From positions 1,116,001 to 1,180,000 of the forward strand of contig NZ_JBFAPA010000001.1 of NCBI RefSeq assembly GCF_040675465.1: a stretch of 64,000 nt of DNA, given 5' to 3'. This DNA comes from Kibdelosporangium sp040675465 (GTDB taxonomy: Bacteria; Actinomycetota; Actinomycetes; Mycobacteriales; Pseudonocardiaceae). This document shows, one piece after another, positions 50,247 to 58,940 of this stretch. The position numbers were made by a program, and so were the translations under genes. The notes beneath the pieces were generated by a model. The model was given only the letters and a program-made list of their open reading frames with translations. It was not told where the DNA came from and ran no database searches. Each line of letters begins with the position of its first letter. The stretch's first letter is position 1.

Positions 50247-50975
50247 ATGGGTGTGATCGTTGTTACTGGGGGCAGCCGGGGTATTGGGGCCGCGATCTGC
50301 CGGAGGCTGGCCGCAGAGGGCCACAAGGTGGTTGTCAACTACACCAGTGATGCCGCTGCTGCCGAGGCCGTGGCCAAGGAGACCGACGGGCTTGCGGTGC
50401 AGGCGAACGTCACCGGCGAGGCGGATGTCAAGCGGCTCTTCGACACCGCTGAAAGCCTTGGTCCGCTCACGGCAGTCGTTTGCAACGCGGCCATCACCGG
50501 CAACACGCCCGGCCGCCTCGACGAGCAGTCCGTGGCGACCGTGCGTGATGTCTTCGATGTCAACGTTATCGGCGTCTTCCTGTGCAACAAGGAAGCCGTG
50601 CTGCGAATGTCCACAAAGTACGGTCATGGCGGTGGGGGGATCGTCAACATCTCCTCCACTGCGGCTGGGCGCGGTTCGCCCAATGAGTGGGTTCATTACG
50701 CCGCAACGAAAGGCGCGGTCGAGACGCTCACCTACGGCCTCGCCCTCGAGGTCGCGGACGAGGGGATCCGGGTCAACGCCGTCGCGCCCGGGCTGGTCGA
50801 GACCGACATGCACGCGGCCGCGGGGATGCCGGACCGGCCTACCCGCCTGGCGCCGCTCATCCCGATGAAACGGCCTGGTCAGCCCGCTGAGATCGCCGAA
50901 GGCGTGGCGTGGCTGCTGTCCGGTGCCGCGTCCTTCGTGACCGGCGCCATCCTGCCCATCAGTGGGGGCCGCTGA
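50247..50975 (+). CDS. Short-chain dehydrogenase (3-oxoacyl reductase-like)
   Basis: A 242-residue classical SDR. The cofactor loop is TGGSRGIGAAI near residues 7-17, followed by NYTSD (pointing to NADPH), then VVCNAAITG in place of NNAG. The catalytic Ser is in NISSTAAGRG and the Tyr/Lys pair in YAATKGAVETL. The C-terminal MKRPGQPAEIAEGVAWLLSG and ISGGR ending are typical of FabG-like enzymes. Its end overlaps the convergent VOC gene by 17 bases. The physiological ketone is unknown. Confidence 0.9.
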   Translation: MGVIVVTGGSRGIGAAICRRLAAEGHKVVVNYTSDAAAAEAVAKETDGLAVQANVTGEADVKRLFDTAESLGPLTAVVCNAAITGNTPGRLDEQSVATVRDVFDVNVIGVFLCNKEAVLRMSTKYGHGGGGIVNISSTAAGRGSPNEWVHYAATKGAVETLTYGLALEVADEGIRVNAVAPGLVETDMHAAAGMPDRPTRLAPLIPMKRPGQPAEIAEGVAWLLSGAASFVTGAILPISGGR

Positions 50976-51396
50976 ACAGCGCCGCGGCAGCGGCGACGAC
51001 CTCGTCGTGCGGCACTTCGTTCACCTGCCGGCTGATGTTCCACCGGTGCCCGAACGGGTCCGTCACCTGGCCGTGCCGGGCGCCCCAGAAGGTGTCCGAC
51101 ACCGGCTGGCGGACCTCTGCTCCGGCCGCGACGGCCTGCGCGAACACGGCGTCCGCGTCGTCGACCTCCAGTTGCAGCACCGTGGCCGTACCGCCGATCG
51201 ACGGCGGCGCAAGGACTCCCAGCTCCGGGAACTCGTCGGCGATGTGCAACGCGGACGACCCGACCCGTAACTCCACGGACATCAACCGCCCGTCCGGCAC
51301 CGGGATCCGGCTCACCTCCGTGGCCCCGAACGCGTCCGCGTAGAACTTCGCCGCCTGCGAGGCACCCTGAACGACAATGTGCGCTGTGATCACCAT
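50959..51396 (-). CDS. VOC-family (PhnB-like) protein
   Basis: A 145-residue glyoxalase/dioxygenase-fold protein. It starts MVITAHIVVQGASQAAKFYADAF and continues with the pattern ATVLQLEVDDADAVFAQAVAAG, then DTFWGARHGQVTDPFGHRWNIS. That is the PhnB-like subgroup of the VOC superfamily. The final part FGHRW holds a family metal-site position. Functions in this group range from glyoxalases to resistance proteins and carriers; none can be chosen. It overlaps the SDR gene at its end and is divergent from the AraC gene (38 bases between starts), a likely regulatory pair. Confidence 0.85.
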   Translation of the reverse strand: MVITAHIVVQGASQAAKFYADAFGATEVSRIPVPDGRLMSVELRVGSSALHIADEFPELGVLAPPSIGGTATVLQLEVDDADAVFAQAVAAGAEVRQPVSDTFWGARHGQVTDPFGHRWNISRQVNEVPHDEVVAAAAALFSGPH

Positions 51397-51434
51397 GTCC
51401 TGACCATAAGCACGTGGTCTTGTACGTTCTTGAC

Positions 51435-52196
51435 ATGACCGAGGACGTGCGGATGTGGCGTCCCGCGGACGGTGTCCTGCTGCTGGCCGGGCACACCAGC
51501 GGGTACGCGATCGAGCCGCGCGGCGAGTACGTCTTCGGAGTCGTTGCCGAGCAACCGATGCACTCCCGCCGCGGCCGTGAGCACCGGGAAGTGCGGCCAG
51601 GTCAGCTCGTCGCCTGGGACCCGTCGCAGGCGCATTCCGGCGAGTCCGGCACGCCGTGGTTCGCCCGTCTCGCGATCATCGAGGGCGACGCGCACGACCT
51701 TGCCAACGTCGAGTTTCCGCAACCCGTGCTGTCCGATCCGGTGCTCGCGAACCAGTTCGTCCGGTTGCACCAGTTGCCCGCGGGTCTCGAGCAGGACGAA
51801 CAACTCGTGACATGGCTGAACACCGTTGTCGCCAAGTATTCTCCCGCCCGGCGACACACAACTCCCGCTGGTGCCAAGGAGTTCCGGCTGGCGAGCGAGT
51901 ACCTCGCCGAGCACCCGGAACGCACGGTGAGCCTGGCCGAACTCGCCGGAGTAGCTGGTACGACCAGCTTCCAGCTGATCCGGCTGTTCCGCGAGCACAC
52001 CGGCCTGCCGCCGCACGCGTTGCACGTCGCGCACCGTATCCGCCTGGCGCGCCGCCTGCTGGAGGCCGGACATTCCGTCGCGGAAACGGCCGCACGCACC
52101 GGTTTCACCGACCAAAGCCATCTGCACCGGCACTTCCGGCGCGCGCTCGGGTTCACACCCGTGGCGTACCAACGACTACTCTCCGGCAGCAGCTAA
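51435..52196 (+). CDS. AraC-family regulator
   Basis: A 253-residue AraC-type activator. The first 120 residues form a cupin-like sensing domain (IEPRGEYVFGVVAEQPM; RPGQLVAWDPSQAHSG). The two helix-turn-helix units are SLAELAGVAGTTSFQLIRLF and SVAETAARTGFTDQSHLHRH, followed by FRRALGFTPVAYQRL, the standard AraC finish. ATG at 51435 is chosen over an in-frame start at 51414. It is divergent from the VOC gene, 38 bases apart, and probably controls it. Ligand unknown. Confidence 0.9.
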   Translation: MTEDVRMWRPADGVLLLAGHTSGYAIEPRGEYVFGVVAEQPMHSRRGREHREVRPGQLVAWDPSQAHSGESGTPWFARLAIIEGDAHDLANVEFPQPVLSDPVLANQFVRLHQLPAGLEQDEQLVTWLNTVVAKYSPARRHTTPAGAKEFRLASEYLAEHPERTVSLAELAGVAGTTSFQLIRLFREHTGLPPHALHVAHRIRLARRLLEAGHSVAETAARTGFTDQSHLHRHFRRALGFTPVAYQRLLSGSS

Positions 52197-52205
52197 CCTG
52201 TCCGG

Positions 52206-53024
52206 GTGCCTATGGAGACGATCAACCAGACCCGGCTCCACAAAGCCGAACTGGACAAGCTGAAGACGCAGGTCGGCAAGATCCGTTATGCGTGCGAACA
52301 GCTGAACGAGCCGGTCACCGCCGAAGTGCAGACGTGGCTGCGCCAGTTCGGCGTGGTCGTCGACCGCTCGTACGCGTCCGCGATCGTCAACAAGTGGCGC
52401 AAGGAACACGACTTAGCGACGACGGGCGGGATGCCGGTGCTGTCCCCGGAGCTGCTGGCGGAGATCGACCAGATCAACGCCGGCGAGCCGGAAGTGCCTG
52501 TCGTGCACGAAGAACCGGTCACCGTCGCGGAAAAGCCGATCGCCGCTCCGGAACGGCCGCGGCAGGAAGCGCCATCGCGCGGCGTGATCGTCGCGTGGAT
52601 TTCCTTCATAGTGGGCGGGTTGGTGTCGGTCGCGGCGAACGTCGCCCACACGCTGTACCCGACCGCCGCGCAACTCGCCGACTGGGCGGCCGCGGGCAAA
52701 GCGGCGAACGACTGGACCCCGCCGCCCGGCGCCATGGTTTTCGCCGCGTTCTGGCCGATCGCGTTGATCCTCGCGGTGGAAGTGATCACGCGGGCCCAGT
52801 GGCGCAGGGGTTTCCTGTTCGGGCTCGCCCGTTATGGCGGCACGACGCTGGTCGCCGCGGTCGCCGCGGTCATGTCGTACCGGCACATGTCCGGCCTGCT
52901 CGCGATCTGGGGCGAGGACTGGTGGGGCGCGCATCTCGGGCCGCTCGCCGTGGACGGCCTGATGGTCGTTTCCGCCGCGGCTTTGCTGAGCATGAGCCGT
53001 GCCAAGGAAAAGGCCCCCGCCTGA
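52206..53024 (+). CDS. DUF2637-like membrane protein
   Basis: A 272-residue protein. Residues 1-110 are soluble and helical (NQTRLHKAELDKLKTQVGKI, then VDRSYASAIVNKWRKEHDL), possibly a DNA- or protein-binding part. From residue 125 there are four membrane helices, with FAAFWPIALILAVEVI and LAVDGLMVVSAAALLSMS resembling the DUF2637 family, which occurs on actinobacterial mobile elements and in chromosomes. The link to DUF2637 rests on pattern only. GTG at 52206 (or ATG at 52212) starts 9 bases after the AraC stop. The role is unknown. Confidence 0.6.
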   Translation: MPMETINQTRLHKAELDKLKTQVGKIRYACEQLNEPVTAEVQTWLRQFGVVVDRSYASAIVNKWRKEHDLATTGGMPVLSPELLAEIDQINAGEPEVPVVHEEPVTVAEKPIAAPERPRQEAPSRGVIVAWISFIVGGLVSVAANVAHTLYPTAAQLADWAAAGKAANDWTPPPGAMVFAAFWPIALILAVEVITRAQWRRGFLFGLARYGGTTLVAAVAAVMSYRHMSGLLAIWGEDWWGAHLGPLAVDGLMVVSAAALLSMSRAKEKAPA

Positions 53025-53048
53025 CAGCGAGAGCCATTACCGGAATGG

Positions 53049-54047
53049 TCAGTCGCAGCCGCACGATTTGCGGTGCATGAGCACCGGTTGCAAACGGGTC
53101 GTGGTCGGCGGCCGGGACGGGTCGGCGATCCGGGCGAGCAGCATTCGCACCGCGGTCCGGCCGATTTCCGCGATCGGCTGGGCCATTGTCGTGATGGGCG
53201 GGTCGAGCAGGTCCGCCCATTCCACGTCGTCGTATCCGACGACGGCCAGATCTTTGCCGATTTTCCGGCCACGGCGGCGGGCTTCGTGCAGAACGCCCGA
53301 AAGCATCACGTTGTTGCCCGCGACAACGGCGGTCGGCGGGTTTTCTAAGTCGAGGAGCTTGCCCAGTGCGGCAGCGGCCGGTTCGGCGGCCGACTCCCCG
53401 GACTGCACCAGGCCTTCGTCCCAGATCAGGCCGGACCGGCCCAGCCCGAGGCGGTAGCCCAGGATGCGCTCGGAGGTCGTCGCCAGGCCCTCGGCGCCGC
53501 TGATCATGCCGATCCGCCGGTGCCCGCGCTCGGCCAGGTGCTGGACCAGCGCGGACGTGGCGTGCACGTTCTCCGGGCCGACCTGGTCGACGTCCTGGCT
53601 CACGGTGAGCCGGTCCACCAGGACCATCGGGATGCCCAGCTGCTTGAGCTCCGGCAGCACGGTCCCGGCCGCGCGCGGCGACGGCGTCAGGATCAGGCCG
53701 TCCACCCTGCGGGAGCGCAGGGTGCGGACCGCGGACTGCTCGGCCGAGGCCTCGTCGTGCGTGTCGGTGAGTACCAGCGTGTAGCCCGACTTGGTGGTCT
53801 CGTGCTCGATCGCCTGGATGAGTTCACCGAAGTAGGGGTTGGCGACCAGCGAGATCGCCACACCCAACGATCGGGTGCCGCCGGTGACCAACGATCGGGC
53901 GATCGCGTCCCCGGTGTAGCCCGTGCGCTCGATCGCGTCCAGCACTCTGAACTTGGTTTCCGGTGCCACGGCGCGCGTGGAGTTCACCACGTGCGACACC
54001 GTGGTGATGGAGACGCCCGCCATCTGGGCGACATCCTTCATGGTGAC
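53049..54047 (-). CDS. LacI-family sugar regulator
   Basis: A 332-residue LacI/GalR repressor. The helix-turn-helix and hinge are MKDVAQMAGVSITTVSHVVN, then STRAVAPETKFRVLDAIERTG. The periplasmic-binding-like sensing domain follows (SLGVAISLVANPYFGELIQA; AVVGYDDVEWADLLDPPIT). GTG at 54047 is used because GGAG lies 9 bases upstream; ATG at 54041 is two codons later. It ends in CGCD. A perfect 14-bp palindrome lies between it and the divergent sugar-transport operon, so it very likely represses that operon until a sugar binds. Confidence 0.93.
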   Translation of the reverse strand, partial: VTMKDVAQMAGVSITTVSHVVNSTRAVAPETKFRVLDAIERTGYTGDAIARSLVTGGTRSLGVAISLVANPYFGELIQAIEHETTKSGYTLVLTDTHDEASAEQSAVRTLRSRRVDGLILTPSPRAAGTVLPELKQLGIPMVLVDRLTVSQDVDQVGPENVHATSALVQHLAERGHRRIGMISGAEGLATTSERILGYRLGLGRSGLIWDEGLVQSGESAAEPAAAALGKLLDLENPPTAVVAGNNVMLSGVLHEARRRGRKIGKDLAVVGYDDVEWADLLDPPITTMAQPIAEIGRTAVRMLLARIADPSRPPTTTRLQPVLMHRKSCGCD

Positions 54048-54080
54048 CAAGCCAGGCTCCTGTATCGAACAAGCGGCAAG

Positions 54081-54094
54081 CGTTTGCGCAAACG
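54081..54094. promoter_or_regulatory. LacI-type operator CGTTTGCGCAAACG
   Basis: A perfect 14-bp palindrome with a central CG, the classical form of LacI-family operators. It lies 34 bases from the LacI start and 61 bases before the binding-protein start, in the shared promoter gap. Confidence 0.8.
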
Positions 54095-54154
54095 GTTGCG
54101 ACAGGCTATGTGAATCATTAACTTCCCCGCAACCAGCCACGCAGGAGGGAAGTC

Positions 54155-55162
54155 ATGGGACGACGAGGTCTCGCACTCATCGCCGCTGCCGGTCTGCTCA
54201 CGTTCGTCGCGAGTGGTTGTACCAGCCAGAAGACCGGCAGTGGTGGGCAACCCGCCGATGGCGGCAAGATCAAGGTCGGTCTCGTGACCAAGACCGACTC
54301 CAACCCCTACTTCGTCGCGCTGCGCGACTCGGCGAAGGACGAGGCCGGCAAGTCCGGCGCGGAGCTGATCGCGCTGGCCGGCAAGTTCGACGGCGACAAC
54401 GAGGGACAGGTCGCCGCGATCGAGAACCTCGTGCAACAGGGCGCGAAGACGATCCTGATCACGCCGAGCAACTCCACCGGCATTCTCGGCGCCATCAAGA
54501 ACGCCCGCGACAAGGGCGTCCTGGTGATCGCGCTGGACACCGAGACGGACCCCAAGGACGCCGTCGACGCCACCTACGCGACGGACAACACCGAGGCGGG
54601 CCGGCTGCAGGGCTCGTACGTGAAGGCCGCGCTCGGGCCGAAGCCGCCGAAGTTCATCATGTTGGACGGCACGCCCGGCTCGACCGTGAGTGAGCAGCGC
54701 CACAACGGCTTCCTGCAGGGCATCGGCGTGAAGGCCGGTGACCCGGCCATTCTCGGCGCCGAGGCCACGAACGGTGAACAGAACAAAGCCCAGCAGGTCA
54801 CCGAGAACCTGCTCCAGCGCGACACGTCACTGACCGCCGTCTATACGCTGAACGAGCCCGCCGGCCGTGGCGCATATGTGGCGCTGCAGGCCAAGGGAAT
54901 CGCCGGGAATGTCGTGATCGGCTCGATCGACGGTTCCTGCCAGGGCGTCACCGACGTGAAGGATGGCAAGGTGGCCGTGACGGTCATGCAGTTCCCGAAG
55001 AAAATGGCGGCGCAGGGCGTGCAGGCCGCGGTCGAATTCAGCAAGTCGGGCAAGAAACCCAGCGGATTCATCAACACCGGAGTCGCCGTCATCACCGACA
55101 AGCCACTCGCCGGAATTCAAAGCCAGGACACCGCCTGGGGCCTCCAGAACTGCTGGGGCTGA
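54155..55162 (+). CDS. ABC sugar transporter, substrate-binding lipoprotein
   Basis: A 335-residue binding protein of the ribose/fructose (CUT2) class. The signal peptide ends in the lipobox VASGC, so it is anchored outside the membrane. The fold begins KIKVGLVTKTDSNPYFVALRD and includes GQVAAIENLVQQGAKTILITP, ALDTETDP and VIGSIDGSCQGVTDVKDG, typical of periplasmic-binding type 1 proteins of the FrcB/RbsB kind. ATG at 54155 follows GGAGGGAAG. It is first in an operon with permease, ATPase and two kinases. The sugar is unknown; similarity in gene order to the rhizobial frcBCAK fructose system is the basis for suggesting fructose or a related sugar. Confidence 0.92.
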   Translation: MGRRGLALIAAAGLLTFVASGCTSQKTGSGGQPADGGKIKVGLVTKTDSNPYFVALRDSAKDEAGKSGAELIALAGKFDGDNEGQVAAIENLVQQGAKTILITPSNSTGILGAIKNARDKGVLVIALDTETDPKDAVDATYATDNTEAGRLQGSYVKAALGPKPPKFIMLDGTPGSTVSEQRHNGFLQGIGVKAGDPAILGAEATNGEQNKAQQVTENLLQRDTSLTAVYTLNEPAGRGAYVALQAKGIAGNVVIGSIDGSCQGVTDVKDGKVAVTVMQFPKKMAAQGVQAAVEFSKSGKKPSGFINTGVAVITDKPLAGIQSQDTAWGLQNCWG

Positions 55163-55196
55163 CACCCATGCGAACCGGGGATGAAGGGTTGGATGG

Positions 55197-56180
55197 ATGA
55201 CGACTCTGCGGGAACGGCGGGGGTCGGTCAGCGAGTACATGCTGCGGACCCCCGCGGTGGGGCCGGCGATCGCGCTGGTCGTGGTGATCGTGGTGTTCGC
55301 GGTCGTCACCGACACGTTCTTCACCGTGGACAACCTTTCGCTGGTCGTGCAGCAGTCGCTGGTGATCGGCACGCTCGCGCTCGGGCAGACGCTCGTGATC
55401 CTGACCGCGGGCATCGACCTGGCGAACGCGGCGATCATGGTGCTGGCCACTCTGATCATCGCGAAAATGACGCTGCTGCACGGGTTGCCCGGCCCGGCGG
55501 CGCTGGTTCTCGGCATCGCGGTGGCGACCGTGCTCGGGGCCGTGACCGGTGGCGTGGTGACTTCACTGCGGTTGCCGCCGTTCATCGTCACCCTCGGCAT
55601 GCTCACGATCGTCACCGCGGTCGGCCGGATCTACGCCGCCGGCCAGAGCTTTCCGGTCACCGATGGCTTTCTCGGGTTTCTCGGGCAGTCGCAGTACCTC
55701 TTCGGGCAGCTCGAGATCACCTACGGCATGGGCCTGATGCTGGTGATGTACCTCGGTTTCTGGTACGCGCTCAGCCGGACCGCTTGGGGCAAGCACGTTT
55801 ACGCGGTCGGCAACGATCCCGAGGCCGCGCGGCTGTCCGGAATCCACGTGCGGCGCAACGTTCTCGGTGTCTACATCGTCGCCGGGATCATCTACGGGAT
55901 CGCCGCTTGGCAGGCGCTCGGGCGGGTGCCGAACGCCGACCCGAACGCGTTCCAGACCGGCAACCTCGACTCGATCACCGCCGTGGTGATCGGCGGGACC
56001 AGCCTGTTCGGTGGGCGCGGGAGCGTGCTCGGCACGTTGGTGGGCGCGTTGATCGTGGCCGTGCTGCGGTCCGGGCTGACGCAGGCCGGGATCGACAACC
56101 TCTACCAGGACGTGGCCACTGGCATCCTGGTGATCGCCGCGGTCGGGCTGGACCGGTTGTCCCGAGGGAGGCAGCGATGA
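55197..56180 (+). CDS. ABC sugar transporter, permease
   Basis: A 327-residue membrane protein of the BPD_transp_2 (RbsC/FrcC) type with about 9-10 helices. Family cues are ALGQTLVILTAGIDLANAAI near residues 61-80, LPPFIVTLGMLTIVTAVGR, VYAVGNDPEAARLSGIHVRR and VVIGGTSLFGGRGSVLGTLVG; the AVGNxxxAARLSGI loop contacts the ATPase. ATG at 55197 lies 34 bases after the binding-protein stop. The stop overlaps the ATPase start (ATGA). It forms the channel for the sugar delivered by the lipoprotein. Confidence 0.93.
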   Translation: MTTLRERRGSVSEYMLRTPAVGPAIALVVVIVVFAVVTDTFFTVDNLSLVVQQSLVIGTLALGQTLVILTAGIDLANAAIMVLATLIIAKMTLLHGLPGPAALVLGIAVATVLGAVTGGVVTSLRLPPFIVTLGMLTIVTAVGRIYAAGQSFPVTDGFLGFLGQSQYLFGQLEITYGMGLMLVMYLGFWYALSRTAWGKHVYAVGNDPEAARLSGIHVRRNVLGVYIVAGIIYGIAAWQALGRVPNADPNAFQTGNLDSITAVVIGGTSLFGGRGSVLGTLVGALIVAVLRSGLTQAGIDNLYQDVATGILVIAAVGLDRLSRGRQR

Positions 56181-56986
56181 CCCCCGTGCTGGAGGGTGTC
56201 GGCCTGGTCAAACGCTATGGCCGGGTGACCGCGATGGACGGCGCCGACTTCGACCTGCGGGCCGGTGAGGTGCTCGCGGTGGTCGGGGACAACGGCGCCG
56301 GGAAGTCGACGTTGATCAAGGCGTTGTCCGGCGCGGTGATCCCCGACGAGGGCCGGATCCTCGTCGACGGCACCGAGGTCCGCTTCCACGGCCCGCTGGA
56401 CGCCCGCAAGAACGGCATCGAGACGGTCTACCAGGACCTGGCACTCGCGCCCGCCCAGGACATCGCGACCAACATGTTCCTCGGCCGCGAACGCCGCCGG
56501 ACCGGGCTGCTCGGCGGCGCGTTCCGGCTGCTGGACCAGCGCGGGATGCGGGCCGAGGCAAGGCGCGTGCTGGACGAGCTCGGCATCGACATCAAGTCCA
56601 TGACCCAGTCGGTGGAAACGTTGTCCGGCGGGCAACGCCAGGCGGTGGCGGTCGCGCGGGCGGCGGCGTTCGGCACCCGCGTGGTGATCATGGACGAACC
56701 CACCGCGGCCCTCGGCGTCGCGGAGTCGGCGAAGGTGCTCGAGCTGATCGGCCGGATCCGCGACCGCGGCCTGCCGGTGGTCCTGATCAGCCACAACATG
56801 CCGCACGTCTTCGAGATCGCCGACCGCGTGCACGTCCACCGCCTCGGCAAACGGGTCGCGGTCGTGTCGCCGAAGACGCACACCATGAACGAGGTCGTCG
56901 GCCTGCTGACCGGCGCCCTGCGGCTGACCGCGGACGGCAGGATCGAAGAGGTCGGGCAAGCGGTGACCACCGGGCTGGACCGGTGA
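56177..56986 (+). CDS. ABC sugar transporter, ATPase (single domain)
   Basis: A 269-residue ATPase. Walker A is VVGDNGAGKSTLIKALSG near residue 35, the signature is ETLSGGQRQAVAVARAAAF near 150, Walker B is VVIMDEPTAALG and the switch His is in VVLISHNMPHVFEI. Unlike RbsA/XylG, which have two fused ATPase domains, this is a single one, as in FrcA of the rhizobial fructose system. Its ATG is in the overlap with the permease stop, and its stop overlaps the PfkB start (GTGA), so all are co-translated. Confidence 0.95.
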   Translation: MTPVLEGVGLVKRYGRVTAMDGADFDLRAGEVLAVVGDNGAGKSTLIKALSGAVIPDEGRILVDGTEVRFHGPLDARKNGIETVYQDLALAPAQDIATNMFLGRERRRTGLLGGAFRLLDQRGMRAEARRVLDELGIDIKSMTQSVETLSGGQRQAVAVARAAAFGTRVVIMDEPTAALGVAESAKVLELIGRIRDRGLPVVLISHNMPHVFEIADRVHVHRLGKRVAVVSPKTHTMNEVVGLLTGALRLTADGRIEEVGQAVTTGLDR

Positions 56987-57792
56987 TCCTGGCCGTCGGG
57001 TTGTGCACGCTCGACCTGGTCCAACGGGTCACCGAGCTGCCCGTACCGGGTCAGAAGGTGCAGTCGGCCGAGGTCGAACTGGTGGCAGGCGGACCGGCGG
57101 CCAACGCGGCGACCGCCATCGCCGCGCTCGGCCACCCGGTCCGGCTGGTCACCGTGCTGGGCGCGCATCCGTTGGCGGGCTTGGCAAAGCGCGACCTGGA
57201 GCGGTACGGCGTCGAGGTTCAGGACGCGCTGCCGGACCGCGCCGAGCCGCCCACGATCAGCGCTGTCTCGGTCCGTGAGTCCGACGGCGAACGGACGGTC
57301 GTCTCGCACAACGCCTTGAGCACCAACGCCAGAGCCGTGATCGATCAGTCCAATGTGGACACAGTGTTGGTCGACGGTCACCATCCGGAGCTCGCGCTGA
57401 CCGCGGCCAAGGAAGCGAAAGTCCCAGTGGTGCTGGACGCGGGCAGCTGGAAACCCGTCTTCCCGCAACTGTTGCCGCACGTGGACGTCTGCGCCTGCTC
57501 GTCGGCGTTCCGCGGCGAGGTCGACTGCCCGGTGGTGACCTGGACCGACGGCCCGAACCCGGTCCGCTGGCGGATCGGCGACCAGACGCATACAACCCGT
57601 ATACAACCTGTATACGCAGTGGACACATCCGGCGCCGGAGACGTCTGGCATGGAGCACTCGCATTGGGGATAGCGCGGCTCGGGCGCGTACCGGAGGCTG
57701 CGGACATGCCGTCGCTGATCGAGTTCGCGAACTGGGCGGCCGGTGTCCGGGTACAGCACAAAGGGGCGAGCTGGCGCGATGAACTTCGATGA
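56983..57792 (+). CDS. PfkB-family sugar kinase
   Basis: A 269-residue carbohydrate kinase. The N-terminal sugar-binding region is ELVAGGPAANAATAIAALG and the C-terminal catalytic loop is AVDTSGAGDVWHGALALG, whose Asp (DTSGAGD) is the base. It is a little shorter than ribokinase (about 300) and may lack part of the lid. GTG at 56983 overlaps the ATPase stop by 4 bases. It presumably phosphorylates the imported sugar. A second, unrelated kinase follows at once, overlapping by 14 bases, so the sugar may be phosphorylated in two steps or the kinases may act on different substrates. Confidence 0.9.
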   Translation: MILAVGLCTLDLVQRVTELPVPGQKVQSAEVELVAGGPAANAATAIAALGHPVRLVTVLGAHPLAGLAKRDLERYGVEVQDALPDRAEPPTISAVSVRESDGERTVVSHNALSTNARAVIDQSNVDTVLVDGHHPELALTAAKEAKVPVVLDAGSWKPVFPQLLPHVDVCACSSAFRGEVDCPVVTWTDGPNPVRWRIGDQTHTTRIQPVYAVDTSGAGDVWHGALALGIARLGRVPEAADMPSLIEFANWAAGVRVQHKGASWRDELR

Positions 57793-58384
57793 CCTCCTGG
57801 CGAGAGCCGCGGCGCTGGGCGACGGCGGACGGGGCATGCTCGGCATCTGCGGCGCGCCCGGGGCGGGCAAGTCGACCCTGGCCGCCGAACTCGTCGATGC
57901 GCTGGGCGACAAGGCCGTGTACGTCGGCATGGACGGCTTCCACCTGGCCCAGGTCGAGCTGGAACGCCTCGGCCGGACCGAACGCAAGGGCGCGCCGGAC
58001 ACGTTCGACGCCGCCGGCTACGTGAACCTGTTGCGGCGCCTGCGGGACCAGAGCGAGATCGTCTACGCCCCGCAGTTCCGCCGCGAGATCGAGGAACCCA
58101 TCGCGGGCGCGGTCCCGGTGTTCCCGGAAACCCCGCTCGTGGTCACTGAGGGCAACTACCTCCTGGTGCCCGACCACCCCTGGGGTGAGGTACGCCACTT
58201 GCTCGACGAAGTCTGGTTCCTGGCCCCCGGCGAGAGCGAGCGGCACCGTCGCTTGATCGCCCGCCACGAGCAATTCGGGCGCTCACCGGAGCAGGCTCGT
58301 GACAGGGCGTATGGCTCCGATGAACGCAACGCAACCGTGATCAACGCTACGGCGAACCTCGCTGATCTCGTGCTATCGGGCTAA
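57779..58384 (+). CDS. P-loop kinase, uridine kinase/FrcK-like
   Basis: A 201-residue P-loop kinase. Walker A is GICGAPGAGKSTLAAEL near residues 23-39, followed by VYVGMDGFHLAQVELERLGR with the DGFH motif typical of the uridine kinase/pantothenate kinase-like family, then YAPQFRREIEEP and TEGNYLLV. This group includes FrcK, the kinase of the frcBCAK fructose operon in rhizobia. ATG at 57779 lies inside the end of the PfkB gene. Which sugar or sugar phosphate it uses is not visible. A small 6-bp-stem hairpin (58375-58393) covers its stop, and GATCTCGTGCT is repeated directly around it. Confidence 0.88.
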   Translation: MNFDDLLARAAALGDGGRGMLGICGAPGAGKSTLAAELVDALGDKAVYVGMDGFHLAQVELERLGRTERKGAPDTFDAAGYVNLLRRLRDQSEIVYAPQFRREIEEPIAGAVPVFPETPLVVTEGNYLLVPDHPWGEVRHLLDEVWFLAPGESERHRRLIARHEQFGRSPEQARDRAYGSDERNATVINATANLADLVLSG

Positions 58385-58520
58385 CGCCCCGATCTCGTGC
58401 TGTGGAACGTCCGATAACGGCGTGCTCACGATCAGTGGTGATGCCTCGGACTTCCGGCACTATGGCTGAGTGGCCCTCCCCCCGATGATCTCCCCGGCCA
58501 CGCGAAAGGACGGAACAGTC

Positions 58521-58931
58521 ATGCCCACGTTGAGCGGGGTGCACCACATCGCGCTGACCGTGACTGACGTGGAGCGCAGCATCCCCTGGTACGAGCGGGT
58601 ACTGGGGTTCACGGTGATCGGCAAACAGGACGAGGACGCCGTCGGCGTGCGCAAGGCGTTCCTGCGCGGGCCGGGCGAGGGGTTCGCGCTCACCCTCGTG
58701 CAGCACCCGTACGCGGCCGGCTCGGTGTTCGACGAGAAGCGCCCGGGTCTGGACCACGTGTCCTTCTCGGTGCCCGACGAGGTCTGCCTGACCGAGTGGA
58801 CCGACCGGCTGAACGAGCACGGGGTCACGTTCTCCCCGATCACCGAGGAGCTGAGCGCTCCGGGAACGTCGGTCGTGGCGTTACGCGACCCGGACGGCAT
58901 CCAGATCGTCCTGTGGGCAGAGAAGCCTTAG
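58521..58931 (+). CDS. VOC-family (glyoxalase-like) protein
   Basis: A 136-residue vicinal-oxygen-chelate protein. The first half has GVHHIALTVTDVERSIPWYERVLGFTVIG and the second GLDHVSFSVPDEVCLTEWTDRL, then VALRDPDGIQIVLWAEKP. His in HHIAL, His in LDHVSF and Glu/Gln near the end are the usual metal positions; the last is Gln here (GIQIVLW), so metal binding may differ. ATG at 58521 follows AAAGGACGG. Function is open: dioxygenase, glyoxalase and resistance proteins share this fold. Confidence 0.88.
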   Translation: MPTLSGVHHIALTVTDVERSIPWYERVLGFTVIGKQDEDAVGVRKAFLRGPGEGFALTLVQHPYAAGSVFDEKRPGLDHVSFSVPDEVCLTEWTDRLNEHGVTFSPITEELSAPGTSVVALRDPDGIQIVLWAEKP

Positions 58932-58940
58932 CGGTCACCG

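Noticed and set aside
57588..57623. Three GTATAC/CATAC repeats suggesting another operator
   Set aside because: They lie inside the PfkB coding region and encode a normal conserved stretch before DTSGAGD.
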